Assembly (NCBI RefSeq): GCF_021919125.1
Contig: NZ_CP083439.1
Coordinates: 248,001-312,000 of the forward strand
Length of the DNA: 64,000 nt
Origin: Clavibacter sp. A6099
GTDB taxonomy: Bacteria > Actinomycetota > Actinomycetes > Actinomycetales > Microbacteriaceae
Direction of reading: 5' to 3'
Within the stretch, counting starts at the first letter, position 1; each line of letters opens with the position of its first letter. The translations under genes were made by a program, and so were the position numbers. This document shows, one piece after another, positions 25,702 to 36,255 of this stretch. The notes under the pieces were generated by a model. The model saw only the letters and a program-made list of their open reading frames with translations, had not been told where the DNA came from and did no database searches.

Positions 25702-26292
25702 TCAGCCCCGCGGATCCGACCGCAGCACCGCCATCACGATCACGTCGACCGGTTCGCCGTCGAAGCGGAAGGCCGCGCGCAGACGGCCCTCCTCGACGAA
25801 GCCCGCGCGCTCGTAGACGCGGCGGGCGCGGGGGTTGAACGCGATGACCTCGAGGGAGACGCGCTCGAGGTCGGTCGCGGCGAACGCGTGGTCGACCAGC
25901 AGCCGCACGGCCTCCGAGCCGAGGCCGCGGTCGCGGCCGGCGGGACCGATGAGGATGCGGAGGTTCGCGCTCCGGTCCTCGGGGCTCCACTCGTTGAGCA
26001 CGGCCTCGCCCACGCACGCGTCGGTCGCGCGGTCGACGAGCGCCAAGTCGAGGCGGTCGGGCTGGTCGGCGCGCGTCGCGTACCAGGTGCGCGTGCGGTC
26101 GTCGAGCTCGGGGCGCGCGGCCATCTCCGCGACCTCGGCGCTCGTGTGCGCGGACCCGGTGAGGCGGATGACGTCGGGATCGGCGAGGACGGGCCCCATC
26201 GCGTCGACGTCCGCGGGGGAGAAGGGGCGAAGGATCACGCGCTCGCCCTCGAGGCGCGGGACGGCGGGGGACAGGCGGGGCTCGGCGCTCAT
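25702..26292 (-). CDS. GNAT acetyltransferase (RimJ/RimL-like)
   Basis: A 196-residue acetyltransferase. LEGERVILRPFSPADVDAM is the standard start of RimJ/RimL-type enzymes. The cofactor turn is GPAGRDRGLGSEAVRLL, and the final motif is VIAFNPRARRVYERAGF followed by EEGRLR. It converges with the GH51 gene. A single gene with no obvious partner; acceptor unknown (ribosomal protein or small molecule). Confidence 0.86.
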   Translation of the reverse strand: MSAEPRLSPAVPRLEGERVILRPFSPADVDAMGPVLADPDVIRLTGSAHTSAEVAEMAARPELDDRTRTWYATRADQPDRLDLALVDRATDACVGEAVLNEWSPEDRSANLRILIGPAGRDRGLGSEAVRLLVDHAFAATDLERVSLEVIAFNPRARRVYERAGFVEEGRLRAAFRFDGEPVDVIVMAVLRSDPRG

Positions 26293-26335
26293 GGATCCAT
26301 CGTGCCGCGCGCAGGCGGCGACCGCCGCGTCCGGA

Positions 26336-26713
26336 TCAGCGCCCGTCGCGGCCCCGGTACAGCGTCATGAGCGTCGCCGAGATGCGGCCGCCAGGACCTA
26401 GCTTGTGGCCGTTCGCCTCGAGCCAGGCGCGGGCCGCGGCGCGCTCGCCGGTCGGGGCGGCGCCGGTTGCGGGGCGCGCGGGCTCGTCGCGGATCGGCGT
26501 GATGGTCACGGTCGTGCGCCGCCCGGCCGCGACGTACGGCGCGAGCGCCGCGCGGAGGGCGCGTGCGCCGACGGGGTCGAGGTCGATCTCGTGCACGATG
26601 CCGTCGAGGCCGAAGCGCACCGGCTCGGTCGCGCCGGGTGTCGCGCCGCCGGTCGCGCCGCGCGTCGCGTCGCCGCGCTCGTCGTCGTCGCGCGGATCCA
26701 CGTCGTCGGTCAT
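26336..26713 (-). CDS. Lsr2-like nucleoid-associated protein
   Basis: A 125-residue protein with the two Lsr2 parts. The N-terminal dimerisation domain includes VRFGLDGIVHEIDLDPVGA (the family's FGLDG and EIDL strings), preceded by an unusual Asp/Gly/Ala/Thr-rich stretch of about 30 residues. The C-terminal DNA-binding domain is RAWLEANGHKLGPGGRIS. Lsr2 proteins bind AT-rich DNA through an RGR minor-groove motif; here it reads GGR, so one Arg is lost. It may be a paralog with altered affinity rather than the main Lsr2. It is divergent from the CobW-like gene, 100 bp apart. Confidence 0.8.
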   Translation of the reverse strand: MTDDVDPRDDDERGDATRGATGGATPGATEPVRFGLDGIVHEIDLDPVGARALRAALAPYVAAGRRTTVTITPIRDEPARPATGAAPTGERAAARAWLEANGHKLGPGGRISATLMTLYRGRDGR

Positions 26714-26785
26714 GCCGTCTCCTCGAGCTCTCGATCCCCCTCCGGCAGCCTAGGTCGCCGCACGGACATCGCCCGCGGCGCAGAT

Positions 26786-26798
26786 GAGAATCATTCTC
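26786..26798. promoter_or_regulatory. Zur-like box upstream of the CobW-like gene
   Basis: GAGAATCATTCTC is a perfect 13-bp palindrome ending 15 bp before the ATG at 26814. In the opposite orientation, extended by one base each side, it reads AGAGAATGATTCTCA, which agrees at 12 of 15 positions with the actinobacterial Zur consensus TGAAAATGATTTTCA. CobW-like genes are well-known Zur targets. Matching was done by eye. Confidence 0.7.
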
Positions 26799-26813
26799 TT
26801 CTAGGCTGGGCGG

Positions 26814-27887
26814 ATGGATCCCCACCGGAACGCCCGCCCGTCCGTCGCCCGCGGCGGCCTGGCCGTCACCCTCGTCTCCGCGAGCGGCCTCGAGGCCGCC
26901 TCGCGCGTCGCCGCGGCCGCGGTCGGCGCACCCGCGTCGGACCGGCCCGCCGTCGTCGAGGCGCCGGGCAGCGACAGCGGCGACCTCGGCGCGGACCTGG
27001 CGGACGGCCTCATCGCGGACGTCGACGACGGGCGCCGCGGGCTCGCGGTCGTCGCGCTCGAGCCGGCGGCGGATCCGCTCGAGGTCGCGCTCGTGCTGGA
27101 GCACGTCGTCGAGGCGAGGCATCCCGGATCCACGCCCATCGGCATCCTCGACGTGATCGCCGTCTCCTCCGTCGCCGAGATCCACGAGCTGCTGCTCGAT
27201 CCGGGCGATGCCGACGCGACGCCGTTCGACGCGGCCGAGCGGCTGGCCGGGCGGCTCGAGTGCGCGAGCGTCGTGGTGCTCCCCGACCTGGATCCCGACC
27301 TCCCCACCCCGGACGCCCGTCGCGCCGTCGCCCTGCTCGCGCTCCTGGCCCCGGACGCCCGCGTCGTCGCCACGGCCGACCGCGCGTCGCTCGCGCCTGC
27401 GCCCCTGCGCATCGGCCGGGGGCGTGCTCGTGGGCTCGCCGCGGGCATGGGCTGGCAGGTCGCGCTCGCGGGCGAGGCCGCGCCGACCTCCGCCGACGGG
27501 ATGGGCGTGCACGTGTTCCGCGACCCCCGCCCGTTCCATCCCGGGCGCCTGCACCGAGCCGTCGCGCACGACCTCGTCCCGGGCCCGGTAGGACGGATCG
27601 TCCGCTCCCGCGGGCTCGTGCGCCTCGCGACCCGGCCCGCGACAGTCGGCGCGTGGGCCACCGCGGGCGACGTGCTGAGCCTCGACCCGACCGCCATGCG
27701 CAGCTGGGACGCCGACTCGCCGGCAGGGCAGGAGATCGCGCTCGTGGGCGAGTGCCTCGACGGCGCCCTGCTCGACGAGATCCTCGGCGCCTGCCTCCTC
27801 GAAGCGGCCGAGCTGGTCGCGGGGCCCGCCGAGTGGCACGGCTACGCGGATCCGTTCCCCGTCTGGGACACCGAGCACCGGCACTGA
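26814..27887 (+). CDS. Degenerate CobW/COG0523-like metallochaperone homologue without P-loop
   Basis: A 357-residue protein. The C-terminal CobW domain (about 240-357) is clear: [42 protein letters not shown] and GYADPFPVW. The N-terminal half keeps the order of a COG0523 GTPase but lacks the expected motifs: the Walker A position reads [14 protein letters not shown] with no GKT/S, and no CxCC metal motif is present. It is therefore unlikely to hydrolyse GTP, though it may still act in zinc allocation. The Zur-like box directly upstream supports induction in zinc starvation. Divergent from the Lsr2-like gene. Confidence 0.75.
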   Translation: MDPHRNARPSVARGGLAVTLVSASGLEAASRVAAAAVGAPASDRPAVVEAPGSDSGDLGADLADGLIADVDDGRRGLAVVALEPAADPLEVALVLEHVVEARHPGSTPIGILDVIAVSSVAEIHELLLDPGDADATPFDAAERLAGRLECASVVVLPDLDPDLPTPDARRAVALLALLAPDARVVATADRASLAPAPLRIGRGRARGLAAGMGWQVALAGEAAPTSADGMGVHVFRDPRPFHPGRLHRAVAHDLVPGPVGRIVRSRGLVRLATRPATVGAWATAGDVLSLDPTAMRSWDADSPAGQEIALVGECLDGALLDEILGACLLEAAELVAGPAEWHGYADPFPVWDTEHRH

Positions 27888-27970
27888 CGCGCCTCGTCCG
27901 CCTCGTCCGCGGCCTTGCCGTTCTCGCAAGGAGCCATGCGTCGCGCGACCGGACGCGACAGGCTCGGACC

Positions 27971-28972
27971 ATGGACATCACGCAGCGCAACGAAGGTCAG
28001 CACGAGTGGGACGCGGTCGTCATCGGCGGCGGCGTCGCGGGATCGAGCGCGGCGCTCATGCTGGCGCGCGCCCGCCGCAGCGTGCTCGTCGTCGACGCGG
28101 GCCAGCCCCGCAATGCGGTCGCGTCGCACATGCACGGCGTGCTCGGTCACGACGGGAAGCCGCCGCGGCAGCTCGTCGCGGAGGGGCGCCGCGAGGTCGA
28201 GGGCTACGGCGGCGTCGTGGTCGACGGGCGGGTCGAGGGGATCGTGGCGCTCGACGATCCCGCGGGCCCGCGCTTCCGCGTGACGCTCGACGGCGGGGCC
28301 GAGGTGATGGCCCGCCGCGTGATCCTCGCGACCGGACTCGCCGACGTCCTGCCCGAGATCCCCGGCCTCGCCGCCCACTGGGGCGCGGGCGTCGTCGTCT
28401 GCCCGTACTGCGACGGCTACGAGGTGCGCGACCGGCGCATCGGCGTGCTCGCGACCGGACCCGGCAGCCTCCACCACGTGCAGATGCTGCGACAGTGGTC
28501 CGCCGACATCACGTTCCTCGTGGCCGGCGGCACGGCGGATGGCGCGCCCCTCGCGATCGACGAGGCGACCCGCGCCGGGATCGACGCCCGCGGGATCCGC
28601 GTCGAGGAGGCCGCGGTCGTGCGCGTGCTCGGGGAGCGGGGTGCGCTCGAGGGCGTGGAGCTCGCCGACGGGCGGAACCTCCCGCTCGACTCGCTCTTCG
28701 CGATGCCCGGCGTCGCGCCCCGCGACGGCCTGGCCCGCGAGCTGGGCGCCGCCATCGAGGACACGCCCTGGGGTCCCTTCGTCGCCGTGGATCCGATGGG
28801 CCGTACGAGCGTGCCCGGCCTCCTCGTCGCGGGCAACGCGGCCAGCGCGTCCGCGAACGTGCCGGTGGCCATGGCAGCCGGCACCATGGCGGGCGCGATG
28901 GCGAACGCCGACCTTGTCACCGAGGACGTGGCGATCGCCGTCGCGGCGATGCCGGCCGCCGCCGCCCGGTAG
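27971..28972 (+). CDS. Thioredoxin-reductase-like FAD/NAD(P) oxidoreductase
   Basis: A 333-residue flavoprotein. The FAD Rossmann motif is [19 protein letters not shown] at about residue 16, and [13 protein letters not shown] marks the second cofactor strand. [13 protein letters not shown] holds a CPYC redox pair at the place of the thioredoxin reductase CxxC. The C-terminal [26 protein letters not shown] is the second FAD-binding stretch. It is close to TrxB homologues without a dedicated thioredoxin partner, often found near regulators. Start ATG 27971 follows the TCGGACC context with no strong ribosome site. Confidence 0.87.
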   Translation: MDITQRNEGQHEWDAVVIGGGVAGSSAALMLARARRSVLVVDAGQPRNAVASHMHGVLGHDGKPPRQLVAEGRREVEGYGGVVVDGRVEGIVALDDPAGPRFRVTLDGGAEVMARRVILATGLADVLPEIPGLAAHWGAGVVVCPYCDGYEVRDRRIGVLATGPGSLHHVQMLRQWSADITFLVAGGTADGAPLAIDEATRAGIDARGIRVEEAAVVRVLGERGALEGVELADGRNLPLDSLFAMPGVAPRDGLARELGAAIEDTPWGPFVAVDPMGRTSVPGLLVAGNAASASANVPVAMAAGTMAGAMANADLVTEDVAIAVAAMPAAAAR

Positions 28973-28995
28973 CGCTGAGTCGCATCCCGAAGTAA

Positions 28996-29018
28996 ACTTG
29001 AGCCAGCACGACTCAAGT
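28996..29018 (+). promoter_or_regulatory. HAIR element (HspR-binding site) of clpB
   Basis: ACTTGAG (28996-29002), 9 nt, CTCAAGT (29012-29018), i.e. CTTGAG-N8-ACTCAAG. This is nearly the HspR inverted repeat CTTGAGT-N7-ACTCAAG that controls dnaK and clpB operons in actinobacteria. It ends 18 bp before the clpB start codon, so HspR would repress at the transcription start. Confidence 0.8.
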
Positions 29019-29036
29019 ACGACCGAAGGGAACGCA

Positions 29037-31229
<2,193 letters not shown>

Positions 31230-31237
31230 TCCCCGTG

Positions 31238-31279
31238 CGGCCCGCCGCGCGCTCCCTGGCGGGTGCTCGCGGCGGGCCG
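31238..31279. terminator. Terminator hairpin between clpB and the GH36 gene
   Basis: A perfect 12-bp stem, CGGCCCGCCGCG (31238-31249) with CGCGGCGGGCCG (31268-31279), with an 18-nt loop. It starts 9 bp after the clpB stop and lies between convergent genes, so it may work in both directions. Confidence 0.72.
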
Positions 31280-31298
31280 TCGTCGTGTCCGGCCGGGA

Positions 31299-33482
31299 TC
31301 AGACCGCCGTCACCCGCAGGATCGCGATCGACTCGGGCAGCATCAACGGCGCGTGCAGGCCCGACGCCGCGAGCGCGCGGCCGGTGAGCTCGACGCCGTC
31401 CCACCAGGCCGGCGCCGCGAAGCCGGGCTCGGGGGTGCCGACGCGCACGGGCTCCACGCGGTAGCGGCGCTCGGGATCCAGGCCAGGCAGCAGGAAGCGG
31501 CCGCGCGGGGAGACCTCGGAGCGGCCGATCGACGCGAGGAAGAACAGCGCGGAGTCGGCGTCCGACGCCACAGTGCCGTAGACGAGGAGCGTCGGGTCGC
31601 TCTCGTCCGCGCGGACGACCGTGCCCGTGTGCATCAGCGCGCGCTCCTCCTTGTAGAGGGCGATCCACGCCGCGAGGTCCGCGTTCTCCTCGTCCGTGGC
31701 CTGCGCGAGGTCCCACTCGATGCCGAGGTGGCCGTAGAGCGCCGAGCCCGCGCGGAACGCCAGCCGGTGCGCGCGGCCGGTGGTGTGGCTCACGCCCGAC
31801 GCGATGTGCGAGCCCATCAGCTCCGGCGGGAGGAGCTGCATGGTCCAGCGCATCATCGTCTGGCGGTCGAGCGGGTCGATGCAGTCGGAGACCCAGACGC
31901 GGTCGGTGCGCTCGAGCACGCCGAGGTCGACGCGGGATCCGCCCGACGAGCACGACTCGATCTCGAGCCCGGGGAAGCGCGCCTTCAGCTCGTCCATGAG
32001 GCGGTACGCGGCGAGCGTCTGCAGGTGCACGCCCGCCTCGCCGCGCGGGGCGATGCCGGCGTCGACGAGGTCGCGGTTGTGGTCCCACTTGATGTAGGCG
32101 ATGTCGTTCTCGGTCAGGATCGCGGTCATCCGCTCGAGCACGTGGTCGTACGCCTCGGGGATCGCGAGGTCGAGCACCTGCTGGTCGCGGGCCCGGCGGG
32201 GGAGGCGGCCACCGGTGGCCATGATCCACTCGGGGTGGGCGCGCGCCAGATCGGAGTCCTCGTTGACCATCTCGGGCTCGAACCAGAGGCCGAACTCCAT
32301 GCCGAGGCCCGTGACGTGGTCGATGATCGGGCCGAGGCCGTCCGGCCACACATCCTCGTCGACGTACCAGTCGCCGAGGCCCGCGTGGTCGTCGCGGCGG
32401 TGGCGGAACCAGCCGTCGTCGAGCACGTAGCGCTCGACGCCGAGCGCGGCGGCGCGATCGGCGAGGTCCGTCAGGCGCGCGAGGTCGTGGTCGAAGTAGA
32501 CGGCCTCCCACACGTTGATCGTCATGGGCCGGTCCCGGCGCGGGTGCGTGTCCCGCGCGCGCAGGTGGCGGTGGAAGCGGGCGGCCTGGTCGTCGAGGCC
32601 GTCGCCGTACGCGGCGTAGACCCACGGGCTCGCGTAGGCCTCGCCCTGGGCCAGGCGCACCTCGCCGGGCAGCAGCAGCTCGCCGCCGCCGATCACCTGC
32701 CGGCCCGTGGAGAGGCGCTCGGCGTAGTGGCGGTGGTTGCCGCTGAAGGCGACGTGCACGCCGCGGACCTCGCCCTGCCGGAAGCCGAAGCCGGGGGTGC
32801 CGACCGAGAGGAGCGTCGCGGCGTCGGGTCCGGTGCGGCCCTTGCGGCCCTCCCGCTCGTGGATCCCGACGACGAGCTCCCGGCGCTGGGGAGTGCGCTC
32901 GAGGCCCCAGCGTCCGGCGAAGTCGAGGATCTCGCGGGCCTCGGCCGGCAGGGGCAGCGCGAGCGTGACGCCGCCGACGGAGTAGGTCCCCTCGCCCAGG
33001 TTCGTGACCTCGGCGCGCGTGCGGACGAGGCCGGACGCCAGCAGCTCGACGTCGAGCGCGAGGCCGAGACCCGCGACCTCGTCTACGGCGTCGACGTGCA
33101 CGAGGGCGGGGCCGGCGGACGCGGATCCGGGCCGGCCGTCGGTGCCCGCGGGGAGCGGGTCGCCGTCGACGGCGGCGGACGTGACGCGGAACAGCGGCGA
33201 CCAGTCCGCGCCGTCGCGGTGGCCCTCGAGGCCGGGCTTGCCTGTCCACGACGTGTGCGCCTCGGGGAGGATCGCGAGGCGGATGGGATCGTCGGCCACG
33301 CTGCCGGCGATCGGCTCGACGGCCGCGAGCGCCAGGGTCGCGAGGTCGGCCTCGCTGGTGTCGCCGAGATCCGCGCCCCAGTGCACGACGGCCGGCAGGC
33401 GGCCCTCCGTGAGGTCGAGCACCAGCGAGACGCCGGACGCCCGGAGGTGGAGGAGGGCGGAGGGGACGGCGGTGTCGGGCAT
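31299..33482 (-). CDS. GH36 alpha-galactosidase
   Basis: A 727-residue cytoplasmic enzyme that removes terminal alpha-1,6-galactose from raffinose-type sugars or galactomannan oligosaccharides. The N-terminal beta-supersandwich runs to about residue 320. The catalytic TIM barrel follows with PMTINVWEAVYFDHD, YVLDDGWFRHR, GLWFEPEMVN, the nucleophile D467 in IKWDHNRD and the acid/base D533 in VSDCIDPLDR. ESCSSGGSRVDLG is the galactose-binding segment. It ends with a small beta-sandwich. It stands alone, without sugar transporter genes beside it, and no LacI-type site was seen upstream. Confidence 0.93.
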   Translation of the reverse strand: MPDTAVPSALLHLRASGVSLVLDLTEGRLPAVVHWGADLGDTSEADLATLALAAVEPIAGSVADDPIRLAILPEAHTSWTGKPGLEGHRDGADWSPLFRVTSAAVDGDPLPAGTDGRPGSASAGPALVHVDAVDEVAGLGLALDVELLASGLVRTRAEVTNLGEGTYSVGGVTLALPLPAEAREILDFAGRWGLERTPQRRELVVGIHEREGRKGRTGPDAATLLSVGTPGFGFRQGEVRGVHVAFSGNHRHYAERLSTGRQVIGGGELLLPGEVRLAQGEAYASPWVYAAYGDGLDDQAARFHRHLRARDTHPRRDRPMTINVWEAVYFDHDLARLTDLADRAAALGVERYVLDDGWFRHRRDDHAGLGDWYVDEDVWPDGLGPIIDHVTGLGMEFGLWFEPEMVNEDSDLARAHPEWIMATGGRLPRRARDQQVLDLAIPEAYDHVLERMTAILTENDIAYIKWDHNRDLVDAGIAPRGEAGVHLQTLAAYRLMDELKARFPGLEIESCSSGGSRVDLGVLERTDRVWVSDCIDPLDRQTMMRWTMQLLPPELMGSHIASGVSHTTGRAHRLAFRAGSALYGHLGIEWDLAQATDEENADLAAWIALYKEERALMHTGTVVRADESDPTLLVYGTVASDADSALFFLASIGRSEVSPRGRFLLPGLDPERRYRVEPVRVGTPEPGFAAPAWWDGVELTGRALAASGLHAPLMLPESIAILRVTAV

Positions 33483-33541
33483 GGTGCTCCTCGCGTCGAT
33501 GCGGGTGGGGACGGATCCATCCTCCCGTGCCGACGCGGGTG

Positions 33542-33562
33542 CGCGCGCCGAGGAGGCGCGCG
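33542..33562 (-). terminator. Hairpin after the 116-residue hypothetical gene
   Basis: CGCGCGCC (33542-33549), loop GAGGA, GGCGCGCG (33555-33562). It lies 6 bp beyond the stop of the minus-strand gene ending at 33568 and before the GH36 start, so it would separate the two transcripts. Confidence 0.55.
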
Positions 33563-33567
33563 TGCCG

Positions 33568-33918
33568 TCAGTCCAGGTCCTCGAGCCCCGGGACGGCCGT
33601 GCCGTCCTGCCGGTCGGCGGTCACGCTCGTGCTCGACTGCGACTGGCGGGCGCGGACGGTGAGCGCGCGGATCCGGTCGACGGCCTCCGGGTCGCGCAGC
33701 TCGTCCTCCGAGGGGCCGGCCGGCTCGACCACGATCTGGCTGGCCGGGCCGATGAGGATCTCGACCTCGCCCACGCCGCCCTCGGGCAGCCAGACGGGCA
33801 CCGTCACGGTAGCCGCGGCCATGCCCTCGCGCGCGAGCGCCTGCGCGCACTCGACGACGGCCCGGGCGATGTCGTCGCCCGTCAGATAGCGCCCGTCGGC
33901 GTAGTGGATGGTGTGCAC
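33568..33918 (-). CDS. Hypothetical protein of unknown function
   Basis: A 116-residue soluble protein starting MHTIHYADGRYLTGDDIARAV. The first 70 residues look like a compact alpha/beta domain (helix VVECAQALAREGM, then strands ATVTVPVWLP and GEVEILIGPASQIVVEP). The last third is charged and probably disordered. I do not recognise the family. It has its own apparent terminator and is divergent from the aldo/keto reductase gene, with 116 bp between. Coding is supported by uniform third-position G/C and the absence of a better frame. Confidence 0.6.
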   Translation of the reverse strand: MHTIHYADGRYLTGDDIARAVVECAQALAREGMAAATVTVPVWLPEGGVGEVEILIGPASQIVVEPAGPSEDELRDPEAVDRIRALTVRARQSQSSTSVTADRQDGTAVPGLEDLD

Positions 33919-34034
33919 GCTCTCAGTGAAGGCCCTCCGCCGCCGCCCGCCAAGGGGGTTGCCGCGGGCGGCTAGGGGGTGGAGGGTCCGCCGCGCGCGC
34001 CGGGCAGGCGAGCCGCCCTCGGTACGCTCGGCGG

Positions 34035-35039
34035 ATGACCTACGTCGCTCATCCCGATCGCTACTCGTCCATGCCGTACCGCCGTTCCGGCCGCAGCGGC
34101 CTCAAGCTCCCCGAGCTGTCGCTCGGCCTCTGGCACAACTTCGGCACCGCCCGCCCGATCGACACCCAGCGCGCCATCGTGCGCCGCGCGTTCGACCTCG
34201 GCATCACGCACTTCGACCTCGCGAACAACTACGGCCCGCCTCCCGGCAGCGCCGAGACGGCGTTCGGCCGGATCCTCGCGGAGGACCTCCGCCCGTACCG
34301 CGATGAGATCGTCATCTCCTCCAAGGCCGGCTACCTCATGTGGGACGGCCCCTACGGCGAGTGGGGATCCCGCAAGTCGATGCTCGCGTCGCTCGACCAG
34401 AGCCTCGGGCGCATGGGCCTCGAGTACGTGGACGTCTTCTACTCGCACCGTCCGGATCCCGAGACGCCCATCGAGGAGACCATGGGCGCGCTCGCGACCG
34501 CGGTGCACCAGGGCAAGGCGCTCTACGCCGGGATCAGCAACTACTCGCCCGAGCAGACGGAGCGCGCGGTGGCGGCGCTCGCCGAGCACAAGGTGCCGCT
34601 GACCATCCACCAGCCGAGCTACTCGATGTTCAACCGGCACGTCGAGGGCGGGCTGCTGCCCGTGCTCGAGGAGGTGGGATCCGGCTGCATCGTGTTCTCG
34701 CCGCTCGCGCAGGGGCTGCTCACCGACCGGTACCTGTCGGGATCCGTCCCCGCGGACTCGCGCGCCGCGACCAGCGGGTTCCTCGACGAGTCGGCGGTCT
34801 CTTCCGTCTACCTCGAGCGGGCGCGCGGCCTGCAGGCCGTGGCCGAGGGGCGCGGGCAGACGCTCGCGCAGCTCGCGCTGTCGTGGGTGCTGCGGCACCC
34901 GGGGATCACGAGCGCGCTCATCGGCGCGTCGAGCGTGGAGCAGCTGGAGCAGAACGTGGCCGCGGCGGGCGCTCCCGCGCTGACCGACGACGAGCTTGCG
35001 GCCATCGAGCCGCTCGCGGTCGACGGCTCCGGGCGCTGA
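34035..35039 (+). CDS. Aldo/keto reductase, YghZ/MgrA-like
   Basis: A 334-residue NADPH-dependent reductase. The catalytic tetrad is visible: Asp in THFDLANNYGPPPG (with the Tyr of NNYG), Lys in IVISSKAGYLMWDGPYG, and His in VFYSHRPDPETP. The GYLMWDGPYGEWGSRK insert is characteristic of the L-glyceraldehyde-3-phosphate reductase / Kv-beta-like AKR14 group, which detoxifies methylglyoxal and reduces L-GAP. The gene is 7 bp upstream of the dipeptidase gene, which suggests one transcript. Confidence 0.92.
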   Translation: MTYVAHPDRYSSMPYRRSGRSGLKLPELSLGLWHNFGTARPIDTQRAIVRRAFDLGITHFDLANNYGPPPGSAETAFGRILAEDLRPYRDEIVISSKAGYLMWDGPYGEWGSRKSMLASLDQSLGRMGLEYVDVFYSHRPDPETPIEETMGALATAVHQGKALYAGISNYSPEQTERAVAALAEHKVPLTIHQPSYSMFNRHVEGGLLPVLEEVGSGCIVFSPLAQGLLTDRYLSGSVPADSRAATSGFLDESAVSSVYLERARGLQAVAEGRGQTLAQLALSWVLRHPGITSALIGASSVEQLEQNVAAAGAPALTDDELAAIEPLAVDGSGR

Positions 35040-35046
35040 TCCGCGG

Positions 35047-36255
35047 ATGACGGACGCACCCGCCCCCTCGCCCGCGCTCGCCGACCGCGTCGCGCGCCTG
35101 CTCGACACGCAGGGCATCGTCGACGGCCATGACGACCTCGCCTGGGCGCTGCGCGAGCGCGCGGTGCGGGAGGGCGGGCCCAGCGCGTCCGTCGGCGACG
35201 ACGTGATCGCGCGCCTGGCCGTGGACGATGCCGTGCCCGGTCTGCACACCGACCTGCCGCGCCTCGCGCGCGGTCGGGTGGCGGCGCAGTTCTGGTCGGT
35301 GTGGGTGCCCGACCTGCCCGGGATCGACCCCGTGCGCTCGACCATCGAGCAGATCGACGTGGTCCACCGCCTCGTCGCCGCGCACCCGGACCGGCTCGCG
35401 CTCGCCGTGACCGCGGACGACGTCGAGCGCGTCGTCGCGTCCGGACGCATCGCGTCGCTGCTCGGAATGGAGGGCGGCCACTCGATCGGCGGATCCCTCG
35501 GCACGCTGCGGACGATGCGGGCGCTCGGCGTGCGGTACATGACCCTCACGCACAACGCGAACGTGGCCTGGGCCGACTCGGCGACCGACGCGCCCGTGCA
35601 CCACGGGCTGAGCCCGGCGGGCGAGCGCGTGGTGGCCGAGATGGAGCGGATCGGCATGCTCGTCGACCTGTCGCACGTGTCGGCCGACGTCATGCGGCAC
35701 GCGCTGCGGATCGCCCGGCGGCCCGTGCTGTTCAGCCATTCGGGCGCGCGCGCCGAGTGCGACGTGCCGCGGAACGTGCCCGACGACGTGCTGGCCGCGC
35801 TGCCCGCGAACGGCGGCGTCTGCATGGCGACGTTCGTGCCGCAGTTCGTGTCGCCCGCGGTCGCGGCGTGGCACGACGAGACGCTGGCGCTCGCCGTGGC
35901 GGAGGGCGTGGACCCGCGCGACCACGAGGGCGTGCAGGCCGTCGCCGCCCGCCGGCCCGGGGAGCGGCCGCGTGCGACGCTCGCCGACGTCGTGCGGCAC
36001 GTGGAGCGGATCCGCGAGGTCGCCGGCCCCCGGCACGTGGGCCTCGGCGGCGACTACGACGGCGTCGACCGCACGCCGGACGGGCTCGAGGACGTCTCGT
36101 GCTACCCGGCCCTGATCGCGGCGCTCGCCGATCGCGGCTGGTCGGACGACGACCTCCGGGCGCTCGCGGGCGGCAACGCGCTGCGCGTGCTGCGGGCGGC
36201 GGACGCGGACGACGACGTGTCGCGCGGGGCGGCGGACGCGGGGGCGCTGGCGTGA
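35047..36255 (+). CDS. Membrane dipeptidase (peptidase family M19)
   Basis: A 402-residue binuclear-zinc dipeptidase of the renal-dipeptidase family, here without a signal peptide and so probably cytoplasmic. Zinc ligands are in IVDGHDDLAWAL (HxD), SLLGMEGGHSIGG (Glu), VDLSHVSADV (His) and LFSHSGARAECDVPRN (His). MTLTHNANVAWADS is another conserved block. The C-terminal GLGGDYDGVDRTPDGLEDV carries the last conserved Asp. It follows the aldo/keto reductase gene and overlaps the next acetyltransferase gene by GTGA. It probably hydrolyses L-D or L-L dipeptides. Confidence 0.92.
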   Translation: MTDAPAPSPALADRVARLLDTQGIVDGHDDLAWALRERAVREGGPSASVGDDVIARLAVDDAVPGLHTDLPRLARGRVAAQFWSVWVPDLPGIDPVRSTIEQIDVVHRLVAAHPDRLALAVTADDVERVVASGRIASLLGMEGGHSIGGSLGTLRTMRALGVRYMTLTHNANVAWADSATDAPVHHGLSPAGERVVAEMERIGMLVDLSHVSADVMRHALRIARRPVLFSHSGARAECDVPRNVPDDVLAALPANGGVCMATFVPQFVSPAVAAWHDETLALAVAEGVDPRDHEGVQAVAARRPGERPRATLADVVRHVERIREVAGPRHVGLGGDYDGVDRTPDGLEDVSCYPALIAALADRGWSDDDLRALAGGNALRVLRAADADDDVSRGAADAGALA

